From the NCBI GenBank assembly GCA_004557825.1, contig SFFL01000005.1, positions 1 through 64,000 of the forward strand: a stretch of DNA of 64,000 nucleotides, given 5' to 3'. The position numbers and the translations under genes were made by a program. A model generated the notes under the pieces. The model saw only the letters and a program-made list of their open reading frames with translations, had not been told where the DNA came from and made no database searches. How positions within the stretch are numbered: position 1 is the first letter of the stretch; each line of letters begins with the position of its first letter. Source of the stretch: Bacteroidales bacterium (GTDB lineage Bacteria; Bacteroidota; Bacteroidia; Bacteroidales; Muribaculaceae). Below are positions 51,129-60,384 of this stretch, piece by piece.

Positions 51129-51952
51129 ACGTAAATCTTCCTGAATATCTCGCCTCTTCGGCTACAGGAAATTTCTTCCTGCTTGCAGGTCCCTGTGTTA
51201 TCGAAGGAGAAAAAATGGCTCTTGAGATTGCGGAAAAGGCAGTGGAGGTTACTTCGCGCCTCAATATCCCTTATGTGTTTAAGGGAAGCTACCGCAAGGC
51301 CAACCGTTCGAGCCTTCACTCGTTTACCGGCATAGGCGATGAGGAGGCTCTGCGCATTCTCCGCAAGGTGGGCGAGACCTTCAATATCCCTACAGTCACC
51401 GACATTCACACCGAGCCGGAGGCCGCAATGGCTGCAGAATATGTGGATATGCTCCAGATTCCGGCATTTCTCTGCCGCCAGACCACACTGCTTGTGGCTG
51501 CCGCAAAGACCGGTAAAATGGTTAATATCAAGAAAGGGCAGTTCCTCTCGCCCGAGGCTATGAAGCACGCCGTAGAAAAGGTGCGCGAGGCAGGCAATCC
51601 GGCTGTGGCCATTACCGAACGCGGCACTACTTTCGGTTATCAGGATCTTATCGTGGATTACCGAGGTATCCCGGTGATGCAGGCCAACGGTTGTCCTGTG
51701 ATTCTCGATGTCACCCACTCGCTGCAGCAGCCCAATCAGACGTCGGGCGTAACCGGCGGTCGGCCTGAGCTGATTGAGACTGTGGCCCGCGCCGGCATTG
51801 CTGTAGGAGCCGACGGTCTGTTTATCGAAACACATCAGAATCCCGCCGTGGCAAAGAGCGACGGTGCCAATATGCTGCGCCTCGACCTGCTGCCCGCATT
51901 GCTGGAGAAGCTCACCGTTTTGCGGATGGCTGTCAACCAAATAGGTCGCTGA
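51125..51952 (+). CDS. kdsA: 3-deoxy-8-phosphooctulonate synthase (metal-dependent type)
   Basis: 275 residues. The active-site stretches AGPCVIEGEK, FKGSYRKANRSS and TDIHTEPEA are conserved. Cys24 in AGPC occupies the place where metal-independent enzymes have Asn, so this is the metal-dependent class. It joins phosphoenolpyruvate and arabinose-5-phosphate to make KDO-8-phosphate for lipopolysaccharide inner core. It is the last of three overlapping genes. Confidence 0.94.
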   Translation: MNVNLPEYLASSATGNFFLLAGPCVIEGEKMALEIAEKAVEVTSRLNIPYVFKGSYRKANRSSLHSFTGIGDEEALRILRKVGETFNIPTVTDIHTEPEAAMAAEYVDMLQIPAFLCRQTTLLVAAAKTGKMVNIKKGQFLSPEAMKHAVEKVREAGNPAVAITERGTTFGYQDLIVDYRGIPVMQANGCPVILDVTHSLQQPNQTSGVTGGRPELIETVARAGIAVGADGLFIETHQNPAVAKSDGANMLRLDLLPALLEKLTVLRMAVNQIGR

Positions 51953-52029
51953 AGTGTTTATAATGCCGTTGATGGGAGCAAGTGCTCCCGATAGGCATTG
52001 AGCCTTTTTACTCGAATAAATATCTGAAT

Positions 52030-53691
52030 ATGAATAAATTCATCACGGCTGTAATTTCTGCCGTCACACTCACCTCGATTCCGGGTTTTGCCCAGCAGAA
52101 TTCGATTAACAACCCGATGACCCAGGCTATGTTTGAGGTCTATACATCGGAAATTGCCGCGAACCCCAACGATCCCGACCTGTATTATCGTCGCGCCAAC
52201 GAGTATTACAAGTTCAACCAGTATCTCAGGGCGCTCTCGGATGTCGACAAGGCTTTGCAACTGACCACGGAGAACGACCGTGACCTGCGTTTTCTGTCGT
52301 ATATGCTCCGTGCGGAAATCTATCAGATGACCGACAAGCATCGCGAGGCACTCAGTGATTTTTCTTCCGCGCTGGCACTCGACCCCACTTCTTTTATGGC
52401 TCTTTATCAGAAGGCCAATGAGGAATATGAGCTTGGCGACTACAGCGCAGCCAAAGCTGATTACACCCGTATGCGTGCTATCAACCCCCGCAGCCCGGAG
52501 GCTTTGACCGGTCTGGCCCGTGTGGCCGTGAAGGAGAATAATCTCGGTCTGGCTTCGGAGTTTATGGATGATGCCGTAGAACTTATGCCATCCGACAGCG
52601 ATGTATATATCCGCCGTGCCTCGGTTCGCCGGATGCTCAACAACAATACCGGCGCCGTGCAGGATCTGCTTATGGCTATCTCCATCGACAATAACACCCG
52701 CGCATTCCAGGAACTTATAGATATTGCCAATGAGGATTACCCGGCAGTGATTTCCGGTTTGAGCACATCGATTACCTATGCTCCCCGTCAGGGTATGCTT
52801 TATTATATCCGTGGTTTTATAGCTCAGGCTCACGATCACTTCCTCTCGGCGCTGGCTGATTATCAGAAGCTGATCGACGATGGAATGTATGAGTATGCCG
52901 GTCTGTATAATTCCATAGCGCAGTGCCAGCTGGCCCTCTGCAAATACCCCGATGCTATGAACAGCGTGGACAATGCCATTTCGATGGATGGCGGCAAGAA
53001 TCCGGAGTTTTATGTTACCAAGGCTCGGATTTACTACGCTCAGAACCGTATGGAATTTGCCGAAGACGCGCTTAAGGAGGCCACTTCCAAGGGGCAGCTT
53101 TCGGCCCGCGACACCGACTGGCGTGGCATTATCGACTTTGGTGCCGGTGAATATGATGCCGCCAATGAGCTTTTCGGCGGTCTGATTATCGATCAGCCCG
53201 ATGTGATGCGCAACTATATTTATCGTGCCTGGGTGCTCAACGACGGTATGAAGCAGACCGATGCTGCCCGCAATCTTTATAATCGCGTGGTGGGTATGAC
53301 GGAGCCTGCCGAGGCTGATCCTTCCAATCCTGTGGCTGCCGGTGAGAAAACTGCAAAGCCTCTCACAGCTATTTCTACATATCGCGGATTTGCATTACTC
53401 TATTCAGGCGACAAGGATGCGGCAGTGAAATGGGGCGATGACCTTCTCCGCGACTATCGTGATACCGATGGTTATCTGAGCTATATGGTAGCTTGCCTTT
53501 ATGCCAACTGTGGCGACAACGACCGCGCCTTCTCCACACTTGAGAAAGCGCTTCAGCTGGGCTATGGCAACCTGTATGAGCTTACCGCAGCCGATTATGG
53601 CCGCGTCTCTATCGCACCTCTGCGCAGCGACTCTCGCTTCAATGTGCTTCTCGCCCGCTACTCCCACCTCTTCGAGAAAACCGATAAGTAA
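52030..53691 (+). CDS. Exported TPR-repeat protein
   Basis: 553 residues from ATG 52030 (MNKFITAVISAVTLTSIPGFAQQ), chosen for its signal peptide; a start 16 codons earlier would bury it. At least eight TPR-like units follow, for example LYYRRANEYYKFNQYLRALSDVDKAL, RAEIYQMTDKHREALSDFSSALALD and GLYNSIAQCQLALCKYPDAMNSVDNAI. It is predicted periplasmic or outer-membrane-associated and involved in protein contacts. It lies 77 bases after kdsA. No specific role is assigned. Confidence 0.85.
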   Translation: MNKFITAVISAVTLTSIPGFAQQNSINNPMTQAMFEVYTSEIAANPNDPDLYYRRANEYYKFNQYLRALSDVDKALQLTTENDRDLRFLSYMLRAEIYQMTDKHREALSDFSSALALDPTSFMALYQKANEEYELGDYSAAKADYTRMRAINPRSPEALTGLARVAVKENNLGLASEFMDDAVELMPSDSDVYIRRASVRRMLNNNTGAVQDLLMAISIDNNTRAFQELIDIANEDYPAVISGLSTSITYAPRQGMLYYIRGFIAQAHDHFLSALADYQKLIDDGMYEYAGLYNSIAQCQLALCKYPDAMNSVDNAISMDGGKNPEFYVTKARIYYAQNRMEFAEDALKEATSKGQLSARDTDWRGIIDFGAGEYDAANELFGGLIIDQPDVMRNYIYRAWVLNDGMKQTDAARNLYNRVVGMTEPAEADPSNPVAAGEKTAKPLTAISTYRGFALLYSGDKDAAVKWGDDLLRDYRDTDGYLSYMVACLYANCGDNDRAFSTLEKALQLGYGNLYELTAADYGRVSIAPLRSDSRFNVLLARYSHLFEKTDK

Positions 53692-53742
53692 CCGGTCAAA
53701 CAATTAATATGCTACTTTCCGGGTAGCAAATCGAATTTATTC

Positions 53743-53772
53743 TTTAGGGGCGCACCAAGGTGTGTCCCTAAA
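53743..53772. repeat. Compact relative of the palindromic repeat, probable terminator
   Basis: TTTAGGGGCGCACC pairs with GGTGTGTCCCTAAA over 14 positions (two G-U) with a two-base centre; TTTTG follows. It keeps only one arm of the copy A/B element. The rest of 53692-53889 shows no other feature. Confidence 0.6.
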
Positions 53773-53889
53773 ATTTTGTTCAGAATTGACACTATCTGGT
53801 TGTCGCCTCGTCTAATGAGATAAAACAGTTTTCTTGCAATGAATACATCTATGATATCAGCATAACTGCCTTTCTGGCTCCGCTGCCGG

Positions 53890-54435
53890 TTGCTTGCCTA
53901 CCGACTTATGGCGATAGCGGGATTGGATTCATCGAGGCGCCGTAAGGCAGAAAGCAGGTTTATGGACATTGTCCATAATCAGGACAAACTTGTGGCAAGC
54001 ATCTGCCTTTCGTTTGCCAAAACAAAGGAGGAATTTGAAGACCTCAGGCAGGAAGCATTTCTCAATATATGGCGAGGCATAGATAATTTTCGCGAAGACA
54101 GCAGTTTATCCACTTGGGTATACCGAGTTGCACTAAACTCCTGCATAAGCTATCAACGCAAAGAGTCGAGGAAAGATACACAAACAGAAGTGTATGCCGA
54201 GTTTTATCACGAGCTTTTCGATGATTCCTCTGCAGAGGATATCGAGCGCTATGAGCTTATGTATAACCTGATTAATCGGTTGCCATCGCTCGACAAGGCA
54301 GTGCTGATGATGTGGCTCGATGATAAGCCGTATGAAGAAATCGCAGCCGTGGTGGGAATGAGCCGCAATGCCGTGGCTTCCCGCCTTAAAAGAGCTAAAG
54401 ACCGCCTTGTTGCAATGGCCGGGAATATCAAATAG
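53890..54435 (+). CDS. ECF sigma factor
   Basis: Up to 181 residues; the true start may be ATG 53908 or 53962 (MDIVHNQDKLVAS), since the first residues look non-conserved. Region 2 is FAKTKEEFEDLRQEAFLNIWRGIDNF and region 4 the HTH in LDDKPYEEIAAVVGMSRNAVASRLKRAKDRL. A membrane protein gene follows after 7 bases and is the likely regulator. There is no SusC or FecR nearby, so this is a different type of ECF system from the one at 12397. Confidence 0.88.
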   Translation: MLAYRLMAIAGLDSSRRRKAESRFMDIVHNQDKLVASICLSFAKTKEEFEDLRQEAFLNIWRGIDNFREDSSLSTWVYRVALNSCISYQRKESRKDTQTEVYAEFYHELFDDSSAEDIERYELMYNLINRLPSLDKAVLMMWLDDKPYEEIAAVVGMSRNAVASRLKRAKDRLVAMAGNIK

Positions 54436-54442
54436 TAAAAAT

Positions 54443-54967
54443 ATGGAAATCGAAGAAATGAAAGCAAACTGGCAGTCAGCGCGCCACAGTATCACACCCG
54501 GCTCGGGAGCAGTGCCTGATGACAGCCGCAAAACTTACCTCCAGCGTCTGAGCCATAAGTACAATAGAATCAGAATATTTTCGCTTATATTTATGATTCT
54601 CGGGCCGATGATACTTTACAACGAAGGGGTTACATCTGTTTGGCTTTTAGCCAGCTACGCTATATTGCTTGGCGTAGGCTCCATTGTGGACCATTATCTC
54701 TCCTTGAGCATCCGTGCCATCGACCCATCCTTGATGTCGGTAACGGAGGTGATGAGGCGTATTCTGAATTGCCGTAAAATCCATCTGCGCTGGGTTGTAA
54801 TTGTGCTCCCCATCGTAATATTCTGGTGCGCAGCTCTGGCTTATGTTATGCAGGCCAACATCTATTTTGTATATGGTATTTGTGCCGGCGGCATTGTTGG
54901 CCTAGTAATAGGTGTACACGTACTCCTGCGCTTCCTCCACGACTACCGCGCCGCTCTTCGGGAGTAA
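54443..54967 (+). CDS. Membrane protein, possible anti-sigma partner
   Basis: 174 residues from ATG 54443 (MEIEEMKANWQSARHS). About 45 cytoplasmic residues precede four hydrophobic helices (about 48-65, 68-84, 112-131 and 134-155). It follows an ECF sigma gene by 7 bases, the usual place for an anti-sigma factor. The N-terminus contains no zinc-binding HxxxCxxC motif. The partnership is inferred from position only. Confidence 0.7.
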   Translation: MEIEEMKANWQSARHSITPGSGAVPDDSRKTYLQRLSHKYNRIRIFSLIFMILGPMILYNEGVTSVWLLASYAILLGVGSIVDHYLSLSIRAIDPSLMSVTEVMRRILNCRKIHLRWVVIVLPIVIFWCAALAYVMQANIYFVYGICAGGIVGLVIGVHVLLRFLHDYRAALRE

Positions 54968-55019
54968 AATTCTATGCAGCCGCGATTAGGCTGAACCGTA
55001 TGTGGCTGTGTAAAATTTG

Positions 55020-55061
55020 GCGGCACTCTAAAAGTTTTAGTTCTGACTTTTGGAGTGCCGC
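55020..55061. terminator. Convergent terminator hairpin
   Basis: GCGGCACTCTAAAAG (55020-55034) pairs with CTTTTGGAGTGCCGC (55047-55061) over 15 positions with one G-U. A/T-rich flanks on both sides suit the convergent sigma-operon and carB transcripts. Confidence 0.75.
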
Positions 55062-55106
55062 TAAAATTGTACACTATCTATATTGTGTGTATAGGAGCTG
55101 AGGGAA

Positions 55107-58100
55107 TTATTTGTATTCGTCCCAGGATTTGATCTGGATATCGGCGGGGGAGAGGGTGGTGAAGGCGTCGATGAAAGCGGTGGCCAAGCGGGCGTTGGTC
55201 AGCAGAGGAATGTTCAGGTCGATGGCCGCACGACGGATGCGGTAGCCGTTGGATAGCTCGGTCGACGACATATTCTTCGGCAGGTTTACTACCAGGTCGA
55301 TTTTCTTTTCGTGGAGCAACTGGAGCACCTGAGGTTTGCTTTCCTGTTCGGAGGGCCAGTAAGCACGGATGGCCGGGATGCCGTTCTCGTGGAGGAAACG
55401 GCAGGTGCCCTCAGTGGCGTAGATTATGTAGCCGTGGTTATGCAGCTGATGTGCGGCGTCGAGCATATCGGCTTTCTGACGCGGAGTGCCGGTGGAGAGG
55501 AGCACTGCTTTCTTAGGAATCTTGTAGCCGACAGAAAGCATTGATTTGAGGATTGCTTCGGAGGTGTCGTCGCCGATACAGCCAACTTCGCCGGTCGATG
55601 CCATATCCACACCCAGCACGGGGTCGGCGCCCTGAAGGCGTGAGAAGCTGAACTGCGATGCCTTGATGCCTACGTAGTCGAGGTCGAACAGGCTCTTGTT
55701 GGGCTTGTCGACAGGCTTCCCGAGCATCACCTTCGTGGCCATATCAATGAAGTTGAACTTGATGACTTTCGATACGAACGGGAAGCTGCGCGATGCACGC
55801 AGATTGCATTCAATCACCTTGATGTCGTTGTTCTTGGCCAGATACTGGATGTTGAACGGACCGGAAATGTTGAGCGCCTTGGCGATGCGGGTTGATATCT
55901 TTTTGATGCGGCGCATCGTCTCCACATAGAGCTTCTGCGGCGGAAACTGGATGGTGGCGTCGCCTGAGTGAACACCGGCATATTCGATATGTTCGGAGAT
56001 GGCGTATGCCTTGATTTCGCCGTTCTGAGCCACGGCATCCATCTCTATTTCCTTGGCATTCTGGATAAACTGCGTCACAACCACCGGATGTACTTTCGAC
56101 ACATTGGCGGCCAGCTTGAGGAAGCGGTGCAGCTCCTCTTCATTGTAGCAAACATTCATCGCAGCGCCTGAAAGCACGTAGCTGGGGCGGACGAGCACCG
56201 GGAAACCTACCTCTTCGATAAACTCGTCGATGTCGGCAAAGCTGGTAAGCTCTCGCCAGCGGGGCTGGTCCACATCGATGCTGTCGAGCATAGCGGAGAA
56301 TTTGTGGCGGTCTTCGGCATTGTCGATAGATTTCGCATCGGTACCGAGGATGTTGATACCGGCCTCGTCGAGACGTGTGGCAAGATTGTTGGGGATCTGA
56401 CCGCCCACCGAGAGAATCACGCCGTAGGGCGATTCCATCTCCAGGATGTCCATAACGCGCTCAAATGTGAGTTCGTCGAAATAGAGTCGGTCGCACATAT
56501 CATAGTCGGTGGATACCGTCTCGGGGTTGTAGTTGATCATTACCGAACGATAGCCCTCCTTCTTGACGGTCATCAGTGCATTCACCGAGCACCAGTCGAA
56601 TTCCACCGATGAGCCGATGCGGTAGGCGCCCGAACCGAGCACCACCACCGAGCGGTGGTCGCCGGTGTACTGCACATCGTTGACTGTGCCGTTGTATGTG
56701 AGATACAGATAGTTGGTCTGTGCGGGGTATTCTGCAGCAAGAGTATCAATCTGCTTTACTACCGGCAGGATGCCGTACTGCTTGCGCAAAGCCCTGACAA
56801 GAAGATTGTCGGCGCCGGTGACATCGAGCTTCTCTTTCAGGACTGCTCGCGCAATCTGGAAGTCGCTGAATCCCTGCTCCTTGGCTACTTTGAGCAGCGG
56901 AGCGGGCAGGTCGGCGATGTTGTCGAAGCAGCGCAGTTCCTCGTTGGTGGTGAAGATGTTGTGCAGCTTTTGCAGGAACCAGCGGTCAATCTTAGTGAGC
57001 TGATGGATTTTATCTACGGAGTAGCCTTCGCGGAATGCTTTGGCTACCACGAAAATACGCTTGTCGGTAGGTTCGGCTAATGCTTTGTCGATATCGTCGA
57101 TTTTCAGGTCGCGGTTGCCCACGAAGCCGTGCATACCCTGGCCAATCATACGCAGGCCTTTCTGAATCACCTCCTCAAAGGTACGGCCGATGGCCATAAC
57201 TTCGCCGACCGACTTCATAGAGGAGCCGATTTCGCGGCGCACGCCGTGGAATTTACCAAGGTCCCAGCGCGGAATCTTGCAGACGATATAGTCGAGCGCA
57301 GGTTCAAAGAACGCCGATGTGCTGCGGGTTACGGAGTTCTTGAGGTCGAACAGACCGTAGCCGAGGCCGAGTTTGGCAGCGACGAATGCCAGCGGATAAC
57401 CGGTGGCTTTTGAAGCTAATGCCGACGAACGGCTCAGACGGGCATTTACCTCAATTACGCGGTAGTCCATCGAGTCGGGATCGTAGGCATACTGCACGTT
57501 GCACTCGCCCACGATACCCACGTGGCGGATAATCTTGATGGCAAGTTCGCGCAGGAAATGATAGTCATCATTGGAAAGGGTCTGCGAGGGTGCAACCACG
57601 ATTGATTCGCCGGTGTGAATGCCCAGCGGGTCGAAGTTTTCCATATTGCAGACCGTGATGCAGTTGTCGAACCGGTCGCGCACTACTTCATATTCCACTT
57701 CTTTCCATCCTTTGAGCGACTTCTCCACAAGCACCTGGGGCGAGAATGAGAAAGCCTTTTCGGTAAGAGCCACAAGCTGTTCGGGGGTATCGCAGAAACC
57801 GCTGCCGAGACCGCCCAATGCGTATGCGGCGCGAACAATCACGGGGTAGCCGAGCTTTTCGGCAGCCTCAAGCGCGTCGGCCGTGTTCTCCACAGCCTGA
57901 CTCTTGATAGTCTTGACGTCGATTTCATCGAGCTTCTTTACGAAAAGCTCGCGGTCCTCGGTATCCTTGATGGCCTGAACCGGGGTGCCGAGGACCTGCA
58001 CATCATATTTCTCCAGCACGCCGTTGTCCGATAATTCCACGCCGCAGTTCAGCGCGGTCTGACCGCCGAAGCTGAGCAGGATGCCATCGGGGCGCTCTTT

Positions 58101-58340
58101 TTCAATCACTCTCTCTACGAAATAGGGAGTGACCGGGAGGAAGTAAATCTTGTCGGCGAATCCTTCGGAGGTTTGCACCGTGGCGATGTTGGGGTTGATG
58201 AGCACCGTGGTGATGCCCTCCTCCTTCATAGCCTTGAGAGCCTGCGAGCCTGAGTAGTCAAATTCTCCGGCCTCGCCGATTTTAAGCGCGCCCGATCCGA
58301 GCAGGAGCACTTTCTTTATTTTGGGGTTGATTGAAGTCAT
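55107..58340 (-). CDS. carB: Carbamoyl-phosphate synthase, large subunit
   Basis: 1077 residues, full length. Two ATP-grasp halves are visible, the first opening KKVLLLGSGALKIGEAGEFDYSGSQALKAM, the second SVVVLGSGAYRIGSSVEFDWCSVNAL (about residue 565), followed by the C-terminal MGS-like allosteric domain (ILKSMLSVGYKIPKKAVLLSTG). It makes carbamoyl phosphate for pyrimidine and arginine synthesis using ammonia from CarA. It follows carA by 13 bases. Confidence 0.97.
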   Translation of the reverse strand: MTSINPKIKKVLLLGSGALKIGEAGEFDYSGSQALKAMKEEGITTVLINPNIATVQTSEGFADKIYFLPVTPYFVERVIEKERPDGILLSFGGQTALNCGVELSDNGVLEKYDVQVLGTPVQAIKDTEDRELFVKKLDEIDVKTIKSQAVENTADALEAAEKLGYPVIVRAAYALGGLGSGFCDTPEQLVALTEKAFSFSPQVLVEKSLKGWKEVEYEVVRDRFDNCITVCNMENFDPLGIHTGESIVVAPSQTLSNDDYHFLRELAIKIIRHVGIVGECNVQYAYDPDSMDYRVIEVNARLSRSSALASKATGYPLAFVAAKLGLGYGLFDLKNSVTRSTSAFFEPALDYIVCKIPRWDLGKFHGVRREIGSSMKSVGEVMAIGRTFEEVIQKGLRMIGQGMHGFVGNRDLKIDDIDKALAEPTDKRIFVVAKAFREGYSVDKIHQLTKIDRWFLQKLHNIFTTNEELRCFDNIADLPAPLLKVAKEQGFSDFQIARAVLKEKLDVTGADNLLVRALRKQYGILPVVKQIDTLAAEYPAQTNYLYLTYNGTVNDVQYTGDHRSVVVLGSGAYRIGSSVEFDWCSVNALMTVKKEGYRSVMINYNPETVSTDYDMCDRLYFDELTFERVMDILEMESPYGVILSVGGQIPNNLATRLDEAGINILGTDAKSIDNAEDRHKFSAMLDSIDVDQPRWRELTSFADIDEFIEEVGFPVLVRPSYVLSGAAMNVCYNEEELHRFLKLAANVSKVHPVVVTQFIQNAKEIEMDAVAQNGEIKAYAISEHIEYAGVHSGDATIQFPPQKLYVETMRRIKKISTRIAKALNISGPFNIQYLAKNNDIKVIECNLRASRSFPFVSKVIKFNFIDMATKVMLGKPVDKPNKSLFDLDYVGIKASQFSFSRLQGADPVLGVDMASTGEVGCIGDDTSEAILKSMLSVGYKIPKKAVLLSTGTPRQKADMLDAAHQLHNHGYIIYATEGTCRFLHENGIPAIRAYWPSEQESKPQVLQLLHEKKIDLVVNLPKNMSSTELSNGYRIRRAAIDLNIPLLTNARLATAFIDAFTTLSPADIQIKSWDEYK

Positions 58341-58353
58341 TTCTGTTGTGGAA

Positions 58354-59424
58354 TCAAAGCATTTCTATGAAGCGGTCGAAGATAAATTCTGTGTCGCGCG
58401 GACCCGACGATGCTTCCGGGTGGAATTGCGCCGAGAAAAATGGTTTCTCCTTGTGGCGGATTCCTTCATTGGTGCCGTCGTTCATATTGGTGAAGAGCGG
58501 TTCCCAGTCGGAGGGGAGCGTGCTTTGGTCTACGGCAAAACCGTGGTTCTGCGAAGTGACGTAGCATGTGTCGGTGCCTTCGAGCCTTACGGGCTGATTA
58601 TGGCCGCGATGACCATATTTCAGTTTGTAGGTTTTGGCTCCGGCCGCCTTGGCCAGCAACTGGTTGCCCATACATATACCGCAGATGGGCTTGCCTATCT
58701 CCATGGCCTTGCGGATGTTTTCCACGGTGGCCACGGCGAAGTCGGGGTTGCCCGGGCCGTTGGATATGAAAAGCCCGTCGTAAGGAATGGTGGTGAAGTC
58801 GTAGTTCCAGGGGACACGCACCACTTTCACTCCTCGGCGGGTGAGGCATCGAATAATATTGTTTTTTGTGCCGCAGTCGACGAGCACCACGGTTTTTTCT
58901 CCCTGACCGTGAATCTCTACATCCTTGCAGCTGACCTGCGCAATGAGGTTGACGGTATTGGGGTCGGAGAATTCCACTTCGTCAGGTTTGTCGAAATAGA
59001 TTTTGCCGAGCATCGAGCCTTTTTCGCGAAGGTGCTTAGTGAGGGCGCGGGTGTCGATACCATAGATGCCGGGGATTTTTTCGTCGTTGAGCCAGCGGTC
59101 GAGCGAACGGGTGGAAAGCCAGTGGCTCGGCTCCCAGCTGTAATCCTGGGCGATGATGCCGCGGCAATGAATTTTGGAACTTTCGAGATATTCGCTCACA
59201 TCTTCTTTCTCCGTTTCGGGCGGCACGCCGTAATTCCCGAGGATAGGATAAGTGGTAACAAGAATCTGGCCTTCATAAGATGGGTCGGTGAGGCTCTCGG
59301 GATACCCGGTCATAGCGGTGTTGAACACCACTTCCCCGGCGGCAGGTGCTTCATAGCCGAAGGACTTCCCTTCATAGAGGGTGCCGTCTTCGAGAAGCAG
59401 ATAGGCTTTACGTGGACTGCGCAT
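58354..59424 (-). CDS. carA: Carbamoyl-phosphate synthase, small subunit
   Basis: 356 residues. The N-terminal domain (LLEDGTLYEGKSFGYEAPAAGEVVFNTAMTGY) precedes the class I amidotransferase with nucleophile Cys251 (ICGICMGNQ) and the HPE motif in QFHPEASSGP. It hydrolyses glutamine and channels ammonia to CarB. It heads the operon, with a TAACTTTG box upstream at 59469-59476. Confidence 0.97.
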   Translation of the reverse strand: MRSPRKAYLLLEDGTLYEGKSFGYEAPAAGEVVFNTAMTGYPESLTDPSYEGQILVTTYPILGNYGVPPETEKEDVSEYLESSKIHCRGIIAQDYSWEPSHWLSTRSLDRWLNDEKIPGIYGIDTRALTKHLREKGSMLGKIYFDKPDEVEFSDPNTVNLIAQVSCKDVEIHGQGEKTVVLVDCGTKNNIIRCLTRRGVKVVRVPWNYDFTTIPYDGLFISNGPGNPDFAVATVENIRKAMEIGKPICGICMGNQLLAKAAGAKTYKLKYGHRGHNQPVRLEGTDTCYVTSQNHGFAVDQSTLPSDWEPLFTNMNDGTNEGIRHKEKPFFSAQFHPEASSGPRDTEFIFDRFIEML

Positions 59425-59468
59425 AATCGTGAATTAACTGTATTTTTGCAATACGTTTTAATCACGTG

Positions 59469-59476
59469 CAAAGTTA
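59469..59476 (-). promoter_or_regulatory. -7 promoter box for carAB
   Basis: TAACTTTG on the minus strand, 45 bases before the carA start. It is divergent from an identical box at 59522-59529. Confidence 0.65.
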
Positions 59477-59521
59477 ATAATTTTTCGCGACAATACGCAG
59501 TGTGGGAAGATAAATCTTTCG

Positions 59522-59529
59522 TAACTTTG
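59522..59529 (+). promoter_or_regulatory. -7 promoter box for the TcdA-like gene
   Basis: TAACTTTG lies only 5 bases before ATG 59534, so transcription would begin at or near the start codon. Either the message is leaderless or translation starts at the in-frame ATG at 59549. Confidence 0.6.
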
Positions 59530-59533
59530 CCGT

Positions 59534-60283
59534 ATGTTTGACAATTCTATGATATTTAACCGCACGGAGCTGCTTCTTGGCGAGGATGCGATGCGCCGTC
59601 TGCAGCAGGCCCGGGTGATAATCTTCGGTGTGGGCGGCGTGGGCAGCTGGACGGCTATGGCTCTGGCCCGCACCGGCATAGGTCATCTTACCATTGTCGA
59701 TGCCGACAAAGTGGCTGTAAGCAATATCAACCGTCAGGCCCAGGCTACGGTCGATACCGTAGGAGAGGTGAAGGTTGAGGCGATGCGGCAGATGCTGTTG
59801 GCGGTGAATCCGCGGCTCGATGTTGTGGCTCTGGAGAAGGAGTATAATCAGCAGACAGCTGAGGAATTTGATTTGGAAAGCTATGATTTCATTGTCGATG
59901 CCATAGACTCCCTTTCGGCAAAGGCGCTGCTGATACGGCAGGCCACTGCAGCAAAGCATCCGGTGTTGCTGTCGTCGATGGGCGCTGCATTGAAGCTCGA
60001 CCCAACGAAAATTTCCGTGGCTGAGTTCTGGAAGGTACAGGGGTGCCCGCTCGCTGCGGCGCTCAGACGTCGTTTCCGCAAGTCGGGCGATATGCCCCGA
60101 CGGCGATTCCGCTGCGTCTATTCCCCGGAACTATTGCCAAATCGCGGGGCTACTGAAGGGGATTTAGGGGATACGGCTATGACTTATAATAAAGTGGCGA
60201 CGAATGGTTCGCTCTGCCACATCACAGCTATCTTCGGACTTACAATGGCGGGATTGATTGTGCAGGATATCGCCACGCAGTAA
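59534..60283 (+). CDS. tcdA: tRNA threonylcarbamoyladenosine dehydratase, TcdA/CsdL-like
   Basis: 249 residues, possibly 244 from ATG 59549 (MIFNRTELLLG). An E1-like nucleotide-binding fold is evident: VIIFGVGGVGSWTAMALARTGIG, VDADKVAVSNINRQ and the C-terminal GSLCHITAIFGLTMAGL. The WKVQGCPLAAALRRRFRK region is typical of the CsdL/TcdA branch rather than ThiF or MoeB. It cyclises t6A37 in tRNA using ATP. Single gene, divergent from carA. Confidence 0.88.
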   Translation: MFDNSMIFNRTELLLGEDAMRRLQQARVIIFGVGGVGSWTAMALARTGIGHLTIVDADKVAVSNINRQAQATVDTVGEVKVEAMRQMLLAVNPRLDVVALEKEYNQQTAEEFDLESYDFIVDAIDSLSAKALLIRQATAAKHPVLLSSMGAALKLDPTKISVAEFWKVQGCPLAAALRRRFRKSGDMPRRRFRCVYSPELLPNRGATEGDLGDTAMTYNKVATNGSLCHITAIFGLTMAGLIVQDIATQ

Positions 60284-60328
60284 ACGATACTCACTTGTAG
60301 GAGGCAGTGATAAAATGACCAACTACGT

Positions 60329-60348
60329 ATCAATTTGTAGGGGTGCCG
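60329..60348. repeat. Fragment of the palindromic repeat
   Basis: ATCAATTTGTAGGGG matches the end sequence of copies A and B before diverging. It lies between the TcdA-like gene and the YolD-like gene. Too short to be certain. Confidence 0.35.
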
Positions 60349-60384
60349 TTTACTTAAATTTGATACGCTCCCGCTTACCTTTTA

